Positions 8,958 to 18,492 of a stretch of DNA of 64,000 nt are shown here, piece after piece. The stretch spans positions 982,795 through 1,046,794 of the forward strand of contig JAOSJK010000012.1 in the NCBI GenBank assembly GCA_027494135.1, given 5' to 3'. The position numbers were made by a program, and so were the translations under genes. The notes under the pieces were generated by a model. That model saw nothing but the letters and a program-made list of their open reading frames with translations, was not told where the DNA came from and ran no database searches. Position 1 is the stretch's first letter. Every line of letters starts with the position of its first letter. The stretch comes from Acidimicrobiia bacterium. Lineage in GTDB: Bacteria; Actinomycetota; Acidimicrobiia; IMCC26256; PALSA-610.

Positions 8958-9694
8958 CCGACGACGGCGAGCCGGCTCCCGCCCCGCCAGGTCGCGGTGC
9001 CCGAACCGCGGACGAGGAGCTGTTGTGCGCGTGCGGCCCCGAGCTGGCGGCCGAGGACCCGGCCCGGGTGGAGCGCATCGCGGCCGAGCTCGCCGCAGCG
9101 TTCTCGGCCATGCGCGACGTGACCCGGGCAGCATCGATCTTCGGGTCCGCCCGCGCCCCACGCACCGGTCCCGACTATGCGCTGGCACGCCGAGTCGCCG
9201 CCGCGCTCGGCAAGGAGGGCTTCTCGATCATCACCGGCGGCGGACCGGGTCTGATGGAAGCGGCCAACCTCGGAGCCCGCGACGCCGGCGCCCCCTCGAT
9301 CGGCCTGAACATCGAGCTTCCCCATGAACAAGCCCCGAACCCCTACCTGGACCTGTCGCTGCGGTTCCGGTACTTCTTCGCCCGCAAGCTGGTCTTCGTC
9401 CGCTACGCCGCCGCGTTCGTGGTCCTCCCCGGCGGGTTCGGCACCCTCGACGAGCTGTTCGAGGCCCTCACCCTCATCCAGACCGGCAAGATCTCCAACT
9501 TCCCGGTGGTGCTCGTCGGCACCGACCACTGGGCAGGACTCCTCGACTGGTTGCGGACCCGCCTGCTCGACCAGTCCCGCGTCGGCACCGACGACCTCGC
9601 CCTCCTCCACCTCACCGACGACCCCGCCGAGGTGTGCGACATCGTCACCTCGGGGCACGCCGCCCAACTCGCCGCGCTCAAAGCCGGACGCTGA
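8954..9694 (+). CDS. TIGR00730/LOG-family Rossmann-fold protein
   Basis: SIITGGGPGLMEAANLGARDAG...VVLPGGFGTLDELFEALTLIQTGK (PGGxGTxxE). Confidence 0.92.
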   Translation: MTDDGEPAPAPPGRGARTADEELLCACGPELAAEDPARVERIAAELAAAFSAMRDVTRAASIFGSARAPRTGPDYALARRVAAALGKEGFSIITGGGPGLMEAANLGARDAGAPSIGLNIELPHEQAPNPYLDLSLRFRYFFARKLVFVRYAAAFVVLPGGFGTLDELFEALTLIQTGKISNFPVVLVGTDHWAGLLDWLRTRLLDQSRVGTDDLALLHLTDDPAEVCDIVTSGHAAQLAALKAGR

Positions 9695-9723
9695 GCGCCG
9701 AACCGTCGGTCGACAGAGGGCAG

Positions 9724-10291
9724 CTAGGGCTGGCCCCGGCCGAGCATCCGGTCGATGTCCTCCTGGTGCTCCTCATCGAGCCGAGCCCACTCCCCGGAGC
9801 GCATCATCTGCCACATCGGGTCGTTGTTCATCAGCTCGAGCATCGCCGGGGACGCGTCCTGCTGCATTCGTTCGAGCATCTGGCGGTGCCGCTCGGCCAT
9901 GTCGTGCATCTCACCGGACGCTTCCATCTGCGTGATCCGCCCGCCACCGGAGGCGGGCATGGTCCCCCTCCTCGGCGCCGCGGCTCATGTCCCGCTGGTG
10001 CTCTTCGTCGAGCCGGGCCCATTCCTCGGTGCGCATCATCTGCCACATCGGGTCGTCGTTCATCAGCTCGAGCATCGCCGGGGAGGCATCGTCCTGCATG
10101 CGGTCGAGCATCTCGCGGTGTTGTTCGAGCATGTCGTGCATCTCACCGGACGCTTCCATCTGTGTCATCCGACCCGTCGCTGCGACGCCGGCGCCGTTGT
10201 CGGCCCCGTCGGATGCGCACCCGACGAGCACGATCGATGCGACTGCGGCCCCTGCCACGCCGGCTCGGAGCCCCAAGCGGTGGTGCCTCAT
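9724..10291 (-). CDS. Secreted lipoprotein with a duplicated about 60-aa Met-rich module (apparent frameshift near 9963)
   Basis: Two ORFs share MEASGEMHDMxExHRxMLxRMQxDASPAMLELMNxDPMWQMMRxxEWARLDEEHQxD; the upstream ORF has a lipobox (VLVGCAS). Confidence 0.65.
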
Positions 10292-10659
10292 GACGGGACC
10301 TCCTGGTCGGGCATCGGACGACCGGGGTCTCGGTCGCTCGCTCTGTCAGGTCGTGGCGGCGCGCCCGCGGGTTGACGGCGGGACAACAGCAGGCGCTCCG
10401 CTTCGCGTTCGACCTCCTGGGCGGCGCGCTCGGCGAGCACGGCCGAGATCGCGCACACGGCGACGCACGCGAGGAGCAGTGCTCCCGCGGCGGCCCCCCA
10501 CGCGTTCGATCCCCAGCCAAGGCTCAACAAGACGACGAGCAGCACGCCGGCGAGCGCGATGGCTGTCCACATCGCGACGCCCGCTCGCCGGCGCCGCGCG
10601 TCTCGGGCGGTCGCGTACCGCCCGATCGCTCCATGACAGCTCGCGTCGCGTGTGGGCAT
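10288..10659 (-). CDS. Small membrane protein
   Basis: Two TM segments; overlaps start of downstream lipoprotein gene. Confidence 0.55.
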   Translation of the reverse strand: MPTRDASCHGAIGRYATARDARRRRAGVAMWTAIALAGVLLVVLLSLGWGSNAWGAAAGALLLACVAVCAISAVLAERAAQEVEREAERLLLSRRQPAGAPPRPDRASDRDPGRPMPDQEVPS

Positions 10660-10689
10660 GGCCTAATCGTCGGCGATCGACGGCCCGGT

Positions 10690-10711
10690 GCCATCCGGTC
10701 CCAGTCGTGAT
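10690..10711 (-). promoter_or_regulatory. Motif-R copy A
   Basis: Minus strand ATCAC GACTGGGAC CGGATGGC with TACGTAGTTCCCC 23 bp upstream. Confidence 0.5.
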
Positions 10712-10748
10712 CCTGGGTGCGGGGAACTACGTAGCCGTCCCCCAGCCG

Positions 10749-11408
10749 CTACGGGCCGAGGTCCTCGTCGATGAGGCCGAACTCGCGGGCGACTCGGACG
10801 AGGTCGGCTCGGGCCTTGATGCCGAGCTTCTGCTGCACATGGGCGCGGTGGGTCTCGACGGTGCGGACCGAGACGAACAGCTCGGCGGCGATGTCGGCGT
10901 TGGTGTGGCCCAGGGCGACCATGCGCAACACGTCGACCTCGCGCTCGGACAGCTCACCACCGGGTCCCGACGGGCGAGCGGTCGCGGCGTCGGGGGCCAG
11001 GAGGGCGGCGCCGAGGCTCGGGTGGACGTACTCCTGTCCGGACGCGACGTGACGCACGGCGAGGACGAGCTCGACATCGGCGGCGTCTTTGACCAGGTAG
11101 CCACGGGCGCCGGCATCGAAGGCCTTGCGGAGGTAGGCGACGTCGTCGTGGACGGTGAGGACCAGCACGGCGGTGGCGGGGCTGGCGTCGAGCACCTGGC
11201 GGGTCGCGTCGATCCCGCTGGTTCCCGGCAGCCCGAGGTCCATCACGAACACGTCGGGACGTTCGGCAGTCGCCAGGGCCACGGCCTCGGTCGCGTCGGC
11301 GGCCTCGCCGACCACTTCGATGTCGTCCTCGTCGGCCAGGATGCGTCGCAGGCCGCTGCGGACCACAGCGTGGTCGTCGCAGAGCGCGACCCGGATCGGC
11401 TCAGCCAA
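10749..11408 (-). CDS. NarL/LuxR-family response regulator
   Basis: RVALCDDHAVVRSGLRRIL...VMDLGLPGTSGID...LSEREVDVLRMVALGHTNADIAAELFVSVRTVETHRAHV; TTG start overlaps kinase stop. Confidence 0.93.
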   Translation of the reverse strand: MAEPIRVALCDDHAVVRSGLRRILADEDDIEVVGEAADATEAVALATAERPDVFVMDLGLPGTSGIDATRQVLDASPATAVLVLTVHDDVAYLRKAFDAGARGYLVKDAADVELVLAVRHVASGQEYVHPSLGAALLAPDAATARPSGPGGELSEREVDVLRMVALGHTNADIAAELFVSVRTVETHRAHVQQKLGIKARADLVRVAREFGLIDEDLGP

Positions 11409-12609
11409 CGGGGAGCTCCAGACGCACGGTGGTGCCCGCCCCGGGGGCGCTGACCACCTCGACCGATCCGCCGGCCAGGGTTGCCCGCTCGGCCATCCCG
11501 ATAAGCCCGAGAGATCGCTCCCGAGCCTCGGTGGGGTCGAAGCCGGCGCCGTCGTCGACGATCTCGGCACGGAGGAGCCCGTCGCCGACGCGCACCGACA
11601 TCCGAACCTGGGTGGCGTCGGCGTGGCGGGTGACGTTGGTGAGGGATTCCTGGACGACGCGGTACACGACGGTCTCGAGGTCGGGGGGAAGTCGGGTGTC
11701 GTCGGACAGGTCGTCGAGGTCGACCTGCAGGTCGAGGGCGTGCCGTTCGGAGACGTCGGCGGCGAGGCGCTGAACAGCGGCGACCAGGCCGATGTCGTCG
11801 AGAACGATGGGTCGCAGCTCGAAGGCGAGCTGGCGGACCTCGTTGAGGGCCTCGGCCACCAGTGCGCGGACCTCCTCGGCGCGGGCGTGGACGTCTCGTC
11901 GCTCCGGGTCGCCGTCGAGGGCGTCGAGGACGAGGCGTTGGCCGAGCAGCACCGAGGTGAGCGACTGGCCGATCTGGTCGTGCAGGTCCCGGGAGACCCG
12001 TGCCCGCTCGGCCTCCTGAGCGGCGATGACGCGGGCCAGCAGGTCCCGGTCGGCGCGGGCACGCTCCTCGGCGGCGACGAGCATGACCGACTCGATGGCG
12101 GCGGCCGCGAAGGCGGCGAGGGTCGTCACCAGGCGTTCGTCTTCGGCGTCGAAGTCGCCGCCGTCTCGCTTCTCGGTGACGTAGAGGTTGCCGAAACGGC
12201 GGCCGCCGCGCCGCACCGGCACCCCGAGGAAGGTGCGCATGGGCGGGTGGTGTGGCGGGAACCCGCACGACCGCTGGTCGGCGCCCAGGTCGGGCAGCCG
12301 GATGGGGCCGTCGCCGACGATCACCTCGCGCAGCAGGCCGCGGCCCTCGGGGAGATGCCCGATGCGCTCGACGGTGGCCTGATCCATGCCGTGGTGCACG
12401 AACCGTTCGATGCGGCCCGACCCGTCGTAGATCCCGAGCGCGGCGTAGCGGGCGCCCGCGAGCTCGGCGGCGCAGTGGACCATCCGGGACAGGATCTGGT
12501 CGAGATCGTGGTCCCCGGCCAGATCCAGGCCGGCGCGCAACAGCCCCTCGTACCGGGCATCCCGGGAAACCGGGAGGCTGCCCGACGGACCGTCACCGAC
12601 CTCCGACAT
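11401..12609 (-). CDS. GAF-domain sensor histidine kinase (HisKA_3; DevS/DosS-like)
   Basis: GAF segment, RVSRDLHDQIGQSLTSVLLGQRLVLDAL H-box, DDGAGFDP and AGGSVEVVSAPGAGTTVRLELP ATPase boxes. Confidence 0.92.
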   Translation of the reverse strand: MSEVGDGPSGSLPVSRDARYEGLLRAGLDLAGDHDLDQILSRMVHCAAELAGARYAALGIYDGSGRIERFVHHGMDQATVERIGHLPEGRGLLREVIVGDGPIRLPDLGADQRSCGFPPHHPPMRTFLGVPVRRGGRRFGNLYVTEKRDGGDFDAEDERLVTTLAAFAAAAIESVMLVAAEERARADRDLLARVIAAQEAERARVSRDLHDQIGQSLTSVLLGQRLVLDALDGDPERRDVHARAEEVRALVAEALNEVRQLAFELRPIVLDDIGLVAAVQRLAADVSERHALDLQVDLDDLSDDTRLPPDLETVVYRVVQESLTNVTRHADATQVRMSVRVGDGLLRAEIVDDGAGFDPTEARERSLGLIGMAERATLAGGSVEVVSAPGAGTTVRLELPVG

Positions 12610-12686
12610 CGTGTCGGAGACACTAGCGAACCAGCCGTTTTCGGGCGGGGCGGGCCACCGGGCTCTCCGTAGTCCGCCACCTGCGA

Positions 12687-12708
12687 TTCGGTAGCTGGAC
12701 CGGATGCC
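12687..12708 (+). promoter_or_regulatory. Motif-R copy B
   Basis: TTCGG TAGCTGGAC CGGATGCC with CTCCGTAGTCCGCC 22 bp upstream. Confidence 0.55.
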
Positions 12709-12728
12709 CGCGGCACCGTCCTCGCTCG

Positions 12729-12992
12729 ATGATGACGACGGAAACCAACCACGCGTCCACGGAGGTCGTGATGAACCACCAACAGATGGCCAAGCCGGCC
12801 CTGATCGCCGTCGCAGTGCTCGTCGCCCTGGTCATCGCCGGGCTTCCCGTCGGCTACCTGGGCTTCGGGCTGCTGATCCTCGCCTGCCCGCTGATGATGT
12901 TCTTCATGATGCGGGGCATGGACCACGGCGGCCACGGCGACGCCGGCGACGACGAGATGCACGCGGGGCACCGTCACCTCGACCAGCGCTGA
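12729..12992 (+). CDS. DUF2933-like small His/Met-rich membrane protein
   Basis: GLPVGYLGFGLLILACPLMMFFMMRGMDHGGHGDAGDDEMHAGHRHLDQR. Confidence 0.7.
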   Translation: MMTTETNHASTEVVMNHQQMAKPALIAVAVLVALVIAGLPVGYLGFGLLILACPLMMFFMMRGMDHGGHGDAGDDEMHAGHRHLDQR

Positions 12993-13010
12993 CTCCGAGG
13001 AGCCGACGCC

Positions 13011-14420
13011 ATGCGCCTCACGTTCTGGGGGGCAGCGGGGACGGTGACCGGGTCCCGGTTCGTCCTCGATGCCGCCGGTCACCGGATCCTGGTCGACTGC
13101 GGCCTGTTCCAGGGCATCAAGCCCATCCGCCAGCGGAACTGGTCGCCGTTCCCGGTCGACCCGTCGTCCCTCGATGCCGTGGTGGTGACCCACGCCCACA
13201 TCGACCACACCGGCTATCTACCGGCACTGGTGCGCGACGGCTTCCGCGGCGACATCTGGACCACCCCGGCGACCGCGGACCTGAGCCGGATCCTGTTGCC
13301 CGACGCCGCCCACCTCCAGGAGGAGGACGCCCGGCACGCCAACAAGCGCCGATCGAGCCGCCACCGTCCCGCCCTCCCGCTCTACACCAGCGACGACGCC
13401 GAACGAGCGCTGCGCCGCCTGCGCACCGTGGGGTACGCGACCGGCTTCGAGCCGGTACCGGGTGTGACCGCCTCGTTCTCCCCCGTCGGCCACATCCTCG
13501 GCGCCTCGTGCGTCCGGATCGACGACGGTGACACCTCCGTGCTGGTCACCGGCGACGTCGGCCGCCCGGTCGATCCGGTGATGCGCCCACCAGCCCCGAT
13601 CCCTACGGCCGACTACGTCGTCACCGAATCCACCTACGGCAACCGCACCCACGCCGACACCGACCCCGCCGAGGAGCTCGCCGAGATCGCCAACCGCACC
13701 CTCGGCCGCGGCGGCGCCCTCCTCATCCCGGTCTTCGCCGTGGGGCGGGCCCAGACGGTCCTGCACCTGCTCGCCCAGCTGCGCCGCGCCGGGCGGATCC
13801 CGGAGGTCCCCGTCTACCTCAACAGCCCCATGGCCGTAAACGCCACCGACCTGTTCTGCACCCACCTCGAGGACCACAAGCTCACCGTCGAGGAGTGCCA
13901 CCAGATGTGCGACGGCGTGCAGTTCGTGCGAACGGCAGAGGAGTCCAAGAAGGTGACACCGCTCGGGGGCCCCATGATCGCCCTCTCCGCGAGCGGCATG
14001 GCCAGCGGCGGACGGGTCCTGCACCACCTCGAACGCCTCGCTCCCGACCACCGCAACACGATCCTGTTCGTCGGCTACCAAGCCGCCGGCACCCGCGGGC
14101 AAGCCATGCTCGCCGGCGCGCCCCGCATCAAGATCTTCGGCTCCTACACAACGGTCCGAGCCGAGATCGCCAGCATCGACGGGCTGTCCGCCCACGCCGA
14201 CAGCGACGAGCTGACCGCCTGGCTCGCCGCGACGCCGGCCCAGCCCGCGGCGGCGTTCATCGTGCACGGCGAGCCAGCGGCCGCCGACGCGCTCCGCCGC
14301 ACACTGCGCGACGACCTCGCCTGGGACACCCAGGTCCCCGAACACGGCGACACGGTTGACCTCGGCAGCCCGCCACGCACAGAAGGGAGGCGCACCGATG
14401 CGCAAGCGGCGCAGCCGTGA
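13011..14420 (+). CDS. MBL-fold RNA-processing exonuclease (beta-CASP)
   Basis: VVVTHAHIDHTGYLPALVRDGF...VTESTYGNRTH...FIVHGEPAAADALR. Confidence 0.95.
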   Translation: MRLTFWGAAGTVTGSRFVLDAAGHRILVDCGLFQGIKPIRQRNWSPFPVDPSSLDAVVVTHAHIDHTGYLPALVRDGFRGDIWTTPATADLSRILLPDAAHLQEEDARHANKRRSSRHRPALPLYTSDDAERALRRLRTVGYATGFEPVPGVTASFSPVGHILGASCVRIDDGDTSVLVTGDVGRPVDPVMRPPAPIPTADYVVTESTYGNRTHADTDPAEELAEIANRTLGRGGALLIPVFAVGRAQTVLHLLAQLRRAGRIPEVPVYLNSPMAVNATDLFCTHLEDHKLTVEECHQMCDGVQFVRTAEESKKVTPLGGPMIALSASGMASGGRVLHHLERLAPDHRNTILFVGYQAAGTRGQAMLAGAPRIKIFGSYTTVRAEIASIDGLSAHADSDELTAWLAATPAQPAAAFIVHGEPAAADALRRTLRDDLAWDTQVPEHGDTVDLGSPPRTEGRRTDAQAAQP

Positions 14421-14688
14421 CGGATCCTGCAAGGTCACCTTCGAGCTGCCAACCGGGCTCAACACCACCACCGCGCATCTCTGCGGCGACTTCAACGACT
14501 GGTCCCGGACGGCCACGCCGCTGAAGCGCCGCAAGGACGGCTCACTCGCGGTCACCGTGACCCTCGCCGCCGACCGCACCTACCGATTCCGATACCTGCT
14601 CGACGGCGAGCGCTGGGAGAACGACTGGGCCGCCGACGACTACGTCACCAACGACTTCGGCGGCGACGACTCGGTCGTCCACACCTGA
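14398..14688 (+). CDS. CBM48/isoamylase N-terminal-like domain protein
   Basis: LCGDFNDWSRTATPLKRRKDGSLAVTVTLAADRTYRFRYLLDGERWENDWAADDYVTNDFG. Confidence 0.85.
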   Translation: MRKRRSRDGSCKVTFELPTGLNTTTAHLCGDFNDWSRTATPLKRRKDGSLAVTVTLAADRTYRFRYLLDGERWENDWAADDYVTNDFGGDDSVVHT

Positions 14689-14741
14689 ATCGATCTCCTG
14701 CCCGGACCTCTCGACCCCGCTGAGGGCAGGGCGGCATAATG

Positions 14742-14758
14742 TCCTACAGTCTGTAGGA
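14742..14758. promoter_or_regulatory. Putative BlaI/CopY-type operator, site 1
   Basis: TCCTACA-GTC-TGTAGGA perfect 7-bp dyad, just downstream of a CATAAT -10-like element and abutting a GTG start. Confidence 0.7.
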
Positions 14759-14968
14759 GTGGCTCGGTTCCGGCGACGTCAACCCCCCATCTTCGCTCCT
14801 CGCCGTCGGCTGCGACCGGTGCTCACCACGCTGGGGTGGATCGTCGCGCTGATCGTGGTCGTGATCCTCGTCATCTCCACCGTCGCCGGCATGGCCAGCG
14901 ACGAACCACCCACCGACGACCGATCCGACCACCCCACCGAGCACCCGCCGACCTCACAGGGCCACTGA
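14759..14968 (+). CDS. Small single-TM protein
   Basis: LTTLGWIVALIVVVILVISTVAGM; begins immediately after operator site 1. Confidence 0.5.
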   Translation: MARFRRRQPPIFAPRRRLRPVLTTLGWIVALIVVVILVISTVAGMASDEPPTDDRSDHPTEHPPTSQGH

Positions 14969-15000
14969 ACCTCCAGTGGCTCGCGGGCCATGTTGCGCCC

Positions 15001-15936
15001 CTACAGCGGACAGAACCCGATGAGCCCGAGCGCGCTGTGGTGGGTGTAGACGCTCCAGGCCATCATCGAGCACACGGCGAGAACGGCCAGTCCGGCGAGC
15101 GGCGCGAACACCGTGGCGCGTTGGCGCAACGTCGGGGACGCGGGCGGCGCACCGAGGGCGTCGAGACGGGCGGCCAGGGTCAGCGCCGCGCTGAACGCCG
15201 GGACCGGCCCGAGCATGGTCTCGGTGGTCTTGAGCAGGGCACGACGGATGGTCTCACGGGCGCCGGGTCGGGCCGCGACGTCCTCGTCGGCCCACCGCTC
15301 GATGCTCAACCGCAGCGCGGCCGTGCTGGCTCGCGCTCGGGGCCACCAACCCAGGGTCGCGTCCACCGTTGCGGCTAGCACCAGGTCGCGATGGTGGCCG
15401 TGGCGCAGGTGGGCGAGCTCGTGCGCGATGACGGCGTCGAGCTCGTCGGCCGTGAGCCCATCGGTGAGTCCACGTGAGAGCACCACCTGGGGCGGTGCGC
15501 CCGGGGTGGCGTAGGCGACGACCGCGTCGGTCGGCAACACCACAAGGGCTACGCCGTCGCGGGAACCGTGCTCGCCCAGCCACTCTTCGATCCTGGCGTC
15601 GCGCTGGACCCGCAGGGCCCGGGCCCGCGCGACTCGAGCGGCAGCGACCAGGGCCACGCTCGCGGCGACCGCCGTCCAGCCGGTCACGGGCCCGCCCGGC
15701 AGCATCGGGCCGAGCGCCTGGTGGCAGGCGTCGGCGACGGACTCGACCCCCGCGGCTCGTAGCACGGTCGGGGCCGCGATCAGAACCAAACCGAGCTGAA
15801 CTGCGCCGAACCCGAGACGTAGGGCGACGCGGTTCAGGCGACCCCATTCCCGTGCGGTGAGGTGCCGCGCCCTGGACGCGGCTGCGCCCGGGAGGGCGAT
15901 CAGCCCGAGCCCGGCGAGCACCAGGAGCACGCTCAC
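15001..15936 (-). CDS. M56/BlaR1-like membrane metallopeptidase
   Basis: VIAHELAHLRHGHHRDLV HExxH motif; directly follows and overlaps the BlaI-like gene. Confidence 0.88.
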   Translation of the reverse strand: MSVLLVLAGLGLIALPGAAASRARHLTAREWGRLNRVALRLGFGAVQLGLVLIAAPTVLRAAGVESVADACHQALGPMLPGGPVTGWTAVAASVALVAAARVARARALRVQRDARIEEWLGEHGSRDGVALVVLPTDAVVAYATPGAPPQVVLSRGLTDGLTADELDAVIAHELAHLRHGHHRDLVLAATVDATLGWWPRARASTAALRLSIERWADEDVAARPGARETIRRALLKTTETMLGPVPAFSAALTLAARLDALGAPPASPTLRQRATVFAPLAGLAVLAVCSMMAWSVYTHHSALGLIGFCPL

Positions 15937-16298
15937 TTCGATCGGGCTCGTCGCATGGCGCTGCGCAGCTCGTCGAGCTGGTCGGGTGGCAGGGCCTGCA
16001 CGAAGTGAGTGAGGGCCAGGGCCGGGTCGCCGGCGGCAGTGAGGGCCTCGCCCATGCGGGCAGCGGCGCGCTCTTCCTTGGTGATGCGGGGCGCGTAGGC
16101 GTAGGCCCGGCCGGCGGGCTCGCGGTCCAGGACGCCCTTGTCGCAGAGGCGGACGAGGATGGTCATGACCGTCGTGTAGGCGAGCTTGCGCGTCTTGATC
16201 ACCGAGTCGTGGACCTCGCGTGGGGTCACGGGCCCGGGCGCGGCCCACACGATGTCGAGCACGAGGTTCTCGAGTTCGCCGCTGGGAAGACGCTTCAC
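15933..16298 (-). CDS. BlaI/MecI/CopY-family repressor
   Basis: LPSGELENLVLDIVWAAPGPVTPREVHDSVIKTRKLAYTTVMTILVRLCDKGVLDRE. Confidence 0.92.
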   Translation of the reverse strand: MKRLPSGELENLVLDIVWAAPGPVTPREVHDSVIKTRKLAYTTVMTILVRLCDKGVLDREPAGRAYAYAPRITKEERAAARMGEALTAAGDPALALTHFVQALPPDQLDELRSAMRRARSK

Positions 16299-16358
16299 GA
16301 CCGGGCAGGGTATCGCCCGGTGACCGACAGGATGTCGTACGTCGACGATGACATGGCG

Positions 16359-16373
16359 ACTACAGCGTGTAGT
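16359..16373. promoter_or_regulatory. Putative BlaI/CopY-type operator, site 2
   Basis: ACTACA-GCG-TGTAGT perfect 6-bp dyad between blaI-like and TlpA-like genes. Confidence 0.7.
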
Positions 16374-16377
16374 TACG

Positions 16378-16954
16378 ATGGTCGGCGGCCGATCCGGGAA
16401 CGGGAGCGTGTTGGAGACTCGACGTCACAAGGGGTGGGTCCGGGGCGCCCAGGTCGCGGCCCTGGGTGTCGTGGTGATCGTTGCCGCCGTCGTGTTGGGC
16501 CCGAAGGGCGCGTCGACCGACTACACAGCGTCGGGACCCCCGCGGGAGCTGCCCGGCGAACAACTGGCTCCGGCGACCGCTGCGGAGTTCGCCGGCATCC
16601 TGGTGGGGCAACGGGGCGCGCCGGTGGTGGTCAACGTGTGGGCGTCGTGGTGTGCGCCGTGCAGGACCGAGATGCCGCTGTTGCAGCGGGCCGCCACCAC
16701 CTACGCCGGCCGCGTGACCTTCATCGGTGTCGCCAGCCGGGACTCCCGAGACGCCGCTGCCGGGTTCCTCGACGACATCGGGGGTGTCTTATCCGAGCCT
16801 CTTCGATGCCTCCGGTGACATCCGCGCCGATCTCGGCCTGCGGGGCTTCCCGACCACTTATCTGTTCGACCGCGACGGCCAGCTGCGCGAGGCGGTCGTC
16901 GGGGGCATCACCGAACAGCGTCTCGCCGCCCAGCTCGAGGACTTGTTGCGCTGA
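16378..16954 (+). CDS. TlpA-like thioredoxin-fold protein (apparent frameshift near 16785)
   Basis: VVVNVWASWCAPCRTEMPLLQRA (WCxxC), continuing in another frame as GVSYPSLFDASGDIRADLGLRGFPTTYLFDRDGQL after a GGGGG run. Confidence 0.88.
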
Positions 16955-17715
16955 TGCTGGACACCGGGTTGCTGCTCACCGGTGCACTGGTGTGGCTGGT
17001 GGTCTCGGTCGCCGCCCGCTGGGCGCCGGCGGCGGTGCTCGACCGGGCCGAGATCGTCGACCGCCTCGTCGTCCCCGCCATCGTCGGTCTGCTCGCCGGG
17101 CGGCTGGTCGCCGTCGTGCTGGACGATCCCGCAAGCCTGGGGTCGCTGCGGGCGATCCTGGTGATCCGGGGCGGCGTCGAGTTCTGGCCCGGCGTCGCCG
17201 TCGCGGTGGTGACCCTGGCGTGGACGTTGCGGCGCCAGCGGCTCGACCTGCGCCTCGCGCTCGGGGACCTGGCGCCGTTCCTGCTGTGGGGGTATGCCAC
17301 CTACGAGGCGGCTTGTGTCGTGCGCGCCGGGTGCTACGGACCGGTCAGTGCGATCGGGCTGGTTCCCGACGGGCTGCGCACTCGCATGTTCCCCGTCGGC
17401 GTGGTGGTTGGGCTGGTGGTGTTCGGCCTCGGGTTCGCGCTTCGTCACCTGTGGACGTGGTCACCGACCGCGAAGATCCTGGCGGCGGTCGGAGGGGTTG
17501 CTGCTGCCCGGTCGGTGGCGTCGATCTGGCTGCCCCGACTCGGCGATGAGCCGACCCGCCAACACCTCGAATCCGTCGCCGTCACCCTCTCGGTTGCCGC
17601 TGCCGTGATCATCACGCTCGTTGTGGCCCGCGTCCGCCGGCGCTCAGCGCGCCCCGCCGAGAGGACGGGGTCCGCGGCGCCACGTCCGGCGGGCCCCGCC
17701 TCGGAGGCGAGCTGA
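16954..17715 (+). CDS. Lgt-like polytopic membrane protein
   Basis: Multi-TM; FLLWGYATYEAACVVRAGCYGP region resembles the Lgt family. Confidence 0.55.
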   Translation: MLDTGLLLTGALVWLVVSVAARWAPAAVLDRAEIVDRLVVPAIVGLLAGRLVAVVLDDPASLGSLRAILVIRGGVEFWPGVAVAVVTLAWTLRRQRLDLRLALGDLAPFLLWGYATYEAACVVRAGCYGPVSAIGLVPDGLRTRMFPVGVVVGLVVFGLGFALRHLWTWSPTAKILAAVGGVAAARSVASIWLPRLGDEPTRQHLESVAVTLSVAAAVIITLVVARVRRRSARPAERTGSAAPRPAGPASEAS

Positions 17716-18443
17716 TGGAAGGCGCGTTGCTTCCGCTCGTCGCCGTGGTGGCGGGTGCCATCTCGTTCAGCTCACCGTGCTGTCTGCCCCTCGTCCCCGG
17801 CTACCTCTCCTACGTGTCAGCCCTGCCGGTGTCCGAGCTCGGGGAGCGCGAGGCCCGCCGGGTCACGCTCCGCGCCGCACTTCTCTTCGTCGGCGGCTTC
17901 ACCACGGTGTTCACCATCCTCGGCATCGGCGCCAGTGCGCTCGGAACGGTGCTGCTGCGGAACCAGGACACGATCGTGGCGTGGTTCGGCCTCGTCATCA
18001 TCGTGCTGGGCCTGTCCACCATGGGCCTGCTGCGCATCCCGATGCTGCAACGGGAACGTCGTCTCGACCTGGCCCGCGTGCCCCGAGGCCCGGCGTGGGC
18101 GTTCCCGATGGGCATGGCCTTCGCCGCGGGGTGGGCGCCGTGCATCGGGCCCGTCCTGGCCACCATCCTCGCCACGGCCTCGGTCGCCGACAGCGCCATC
18201 TGGGGCGGCATCCTGCTCGCCCTCTACTCGGTCGGTCTCGGCATCCCGTTCGTGCTCCTGGCGCTCGGGTTCCGCCGCGCCCAGGGGTCAATGCGCTGGC
18301 TGCGAACCCACGGCGCCCTGATCGAACGCGCCGGGGGCCTGCTGCTCGTGGCCATCGGCGTGCTGTTCATCACCGGACAGTGGCTCGAACTGTTCCGGCC
18401 ACTCCAGCGGTGGTTCGCCGAGTTCGGCTGGCCCCCCGTGTAG
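17715..18443 (+). CDS. ccdA: CcdA-type cytochrome c biogenesis/thiol-disulfide membrane protein
   Basis: AISFSSPCCLPLVPGYLSYVS and MGMAFAAGWAPCIGPVLATILATA. Confidence 0.92.
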   Translation: MEGALLPLVAVVAGAISFSSPCCLPLVPGYLSYVSALPVSELGEREARRVTLRAALLFVGGFTTVFTILGIGASALGTVLLRNQDTIVAWFGLVIIVLGLSTMGLLRIPMLQRERRLDLARVPRGPAWAFPMGMAFAAGWAPCIGPVLATILATASVADSAIWGGILLALYSVGLGIPFVLLALGFRRAQGSMRWLRTHGALIERAGGLLLVAIGVLFITGQWLELFRPLQRWFAEFGWPPV

Positions 18444-18460
18444 ACGGTCGGCCGCTGTGT

Positions 18461-18479
18461 CTACGACAGCGTGTCGGAC
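18461..18479. promoter_or_regulatory. Putative BlaI/CopY-type operator, site 3 (imperfect)
   Basis: CTACGACA-GCG-TGTCGGAC upstream of ATG at 18493. Confidence 0.5.
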
Positions 18480-18492
18480 TACGTTGGCGTGC

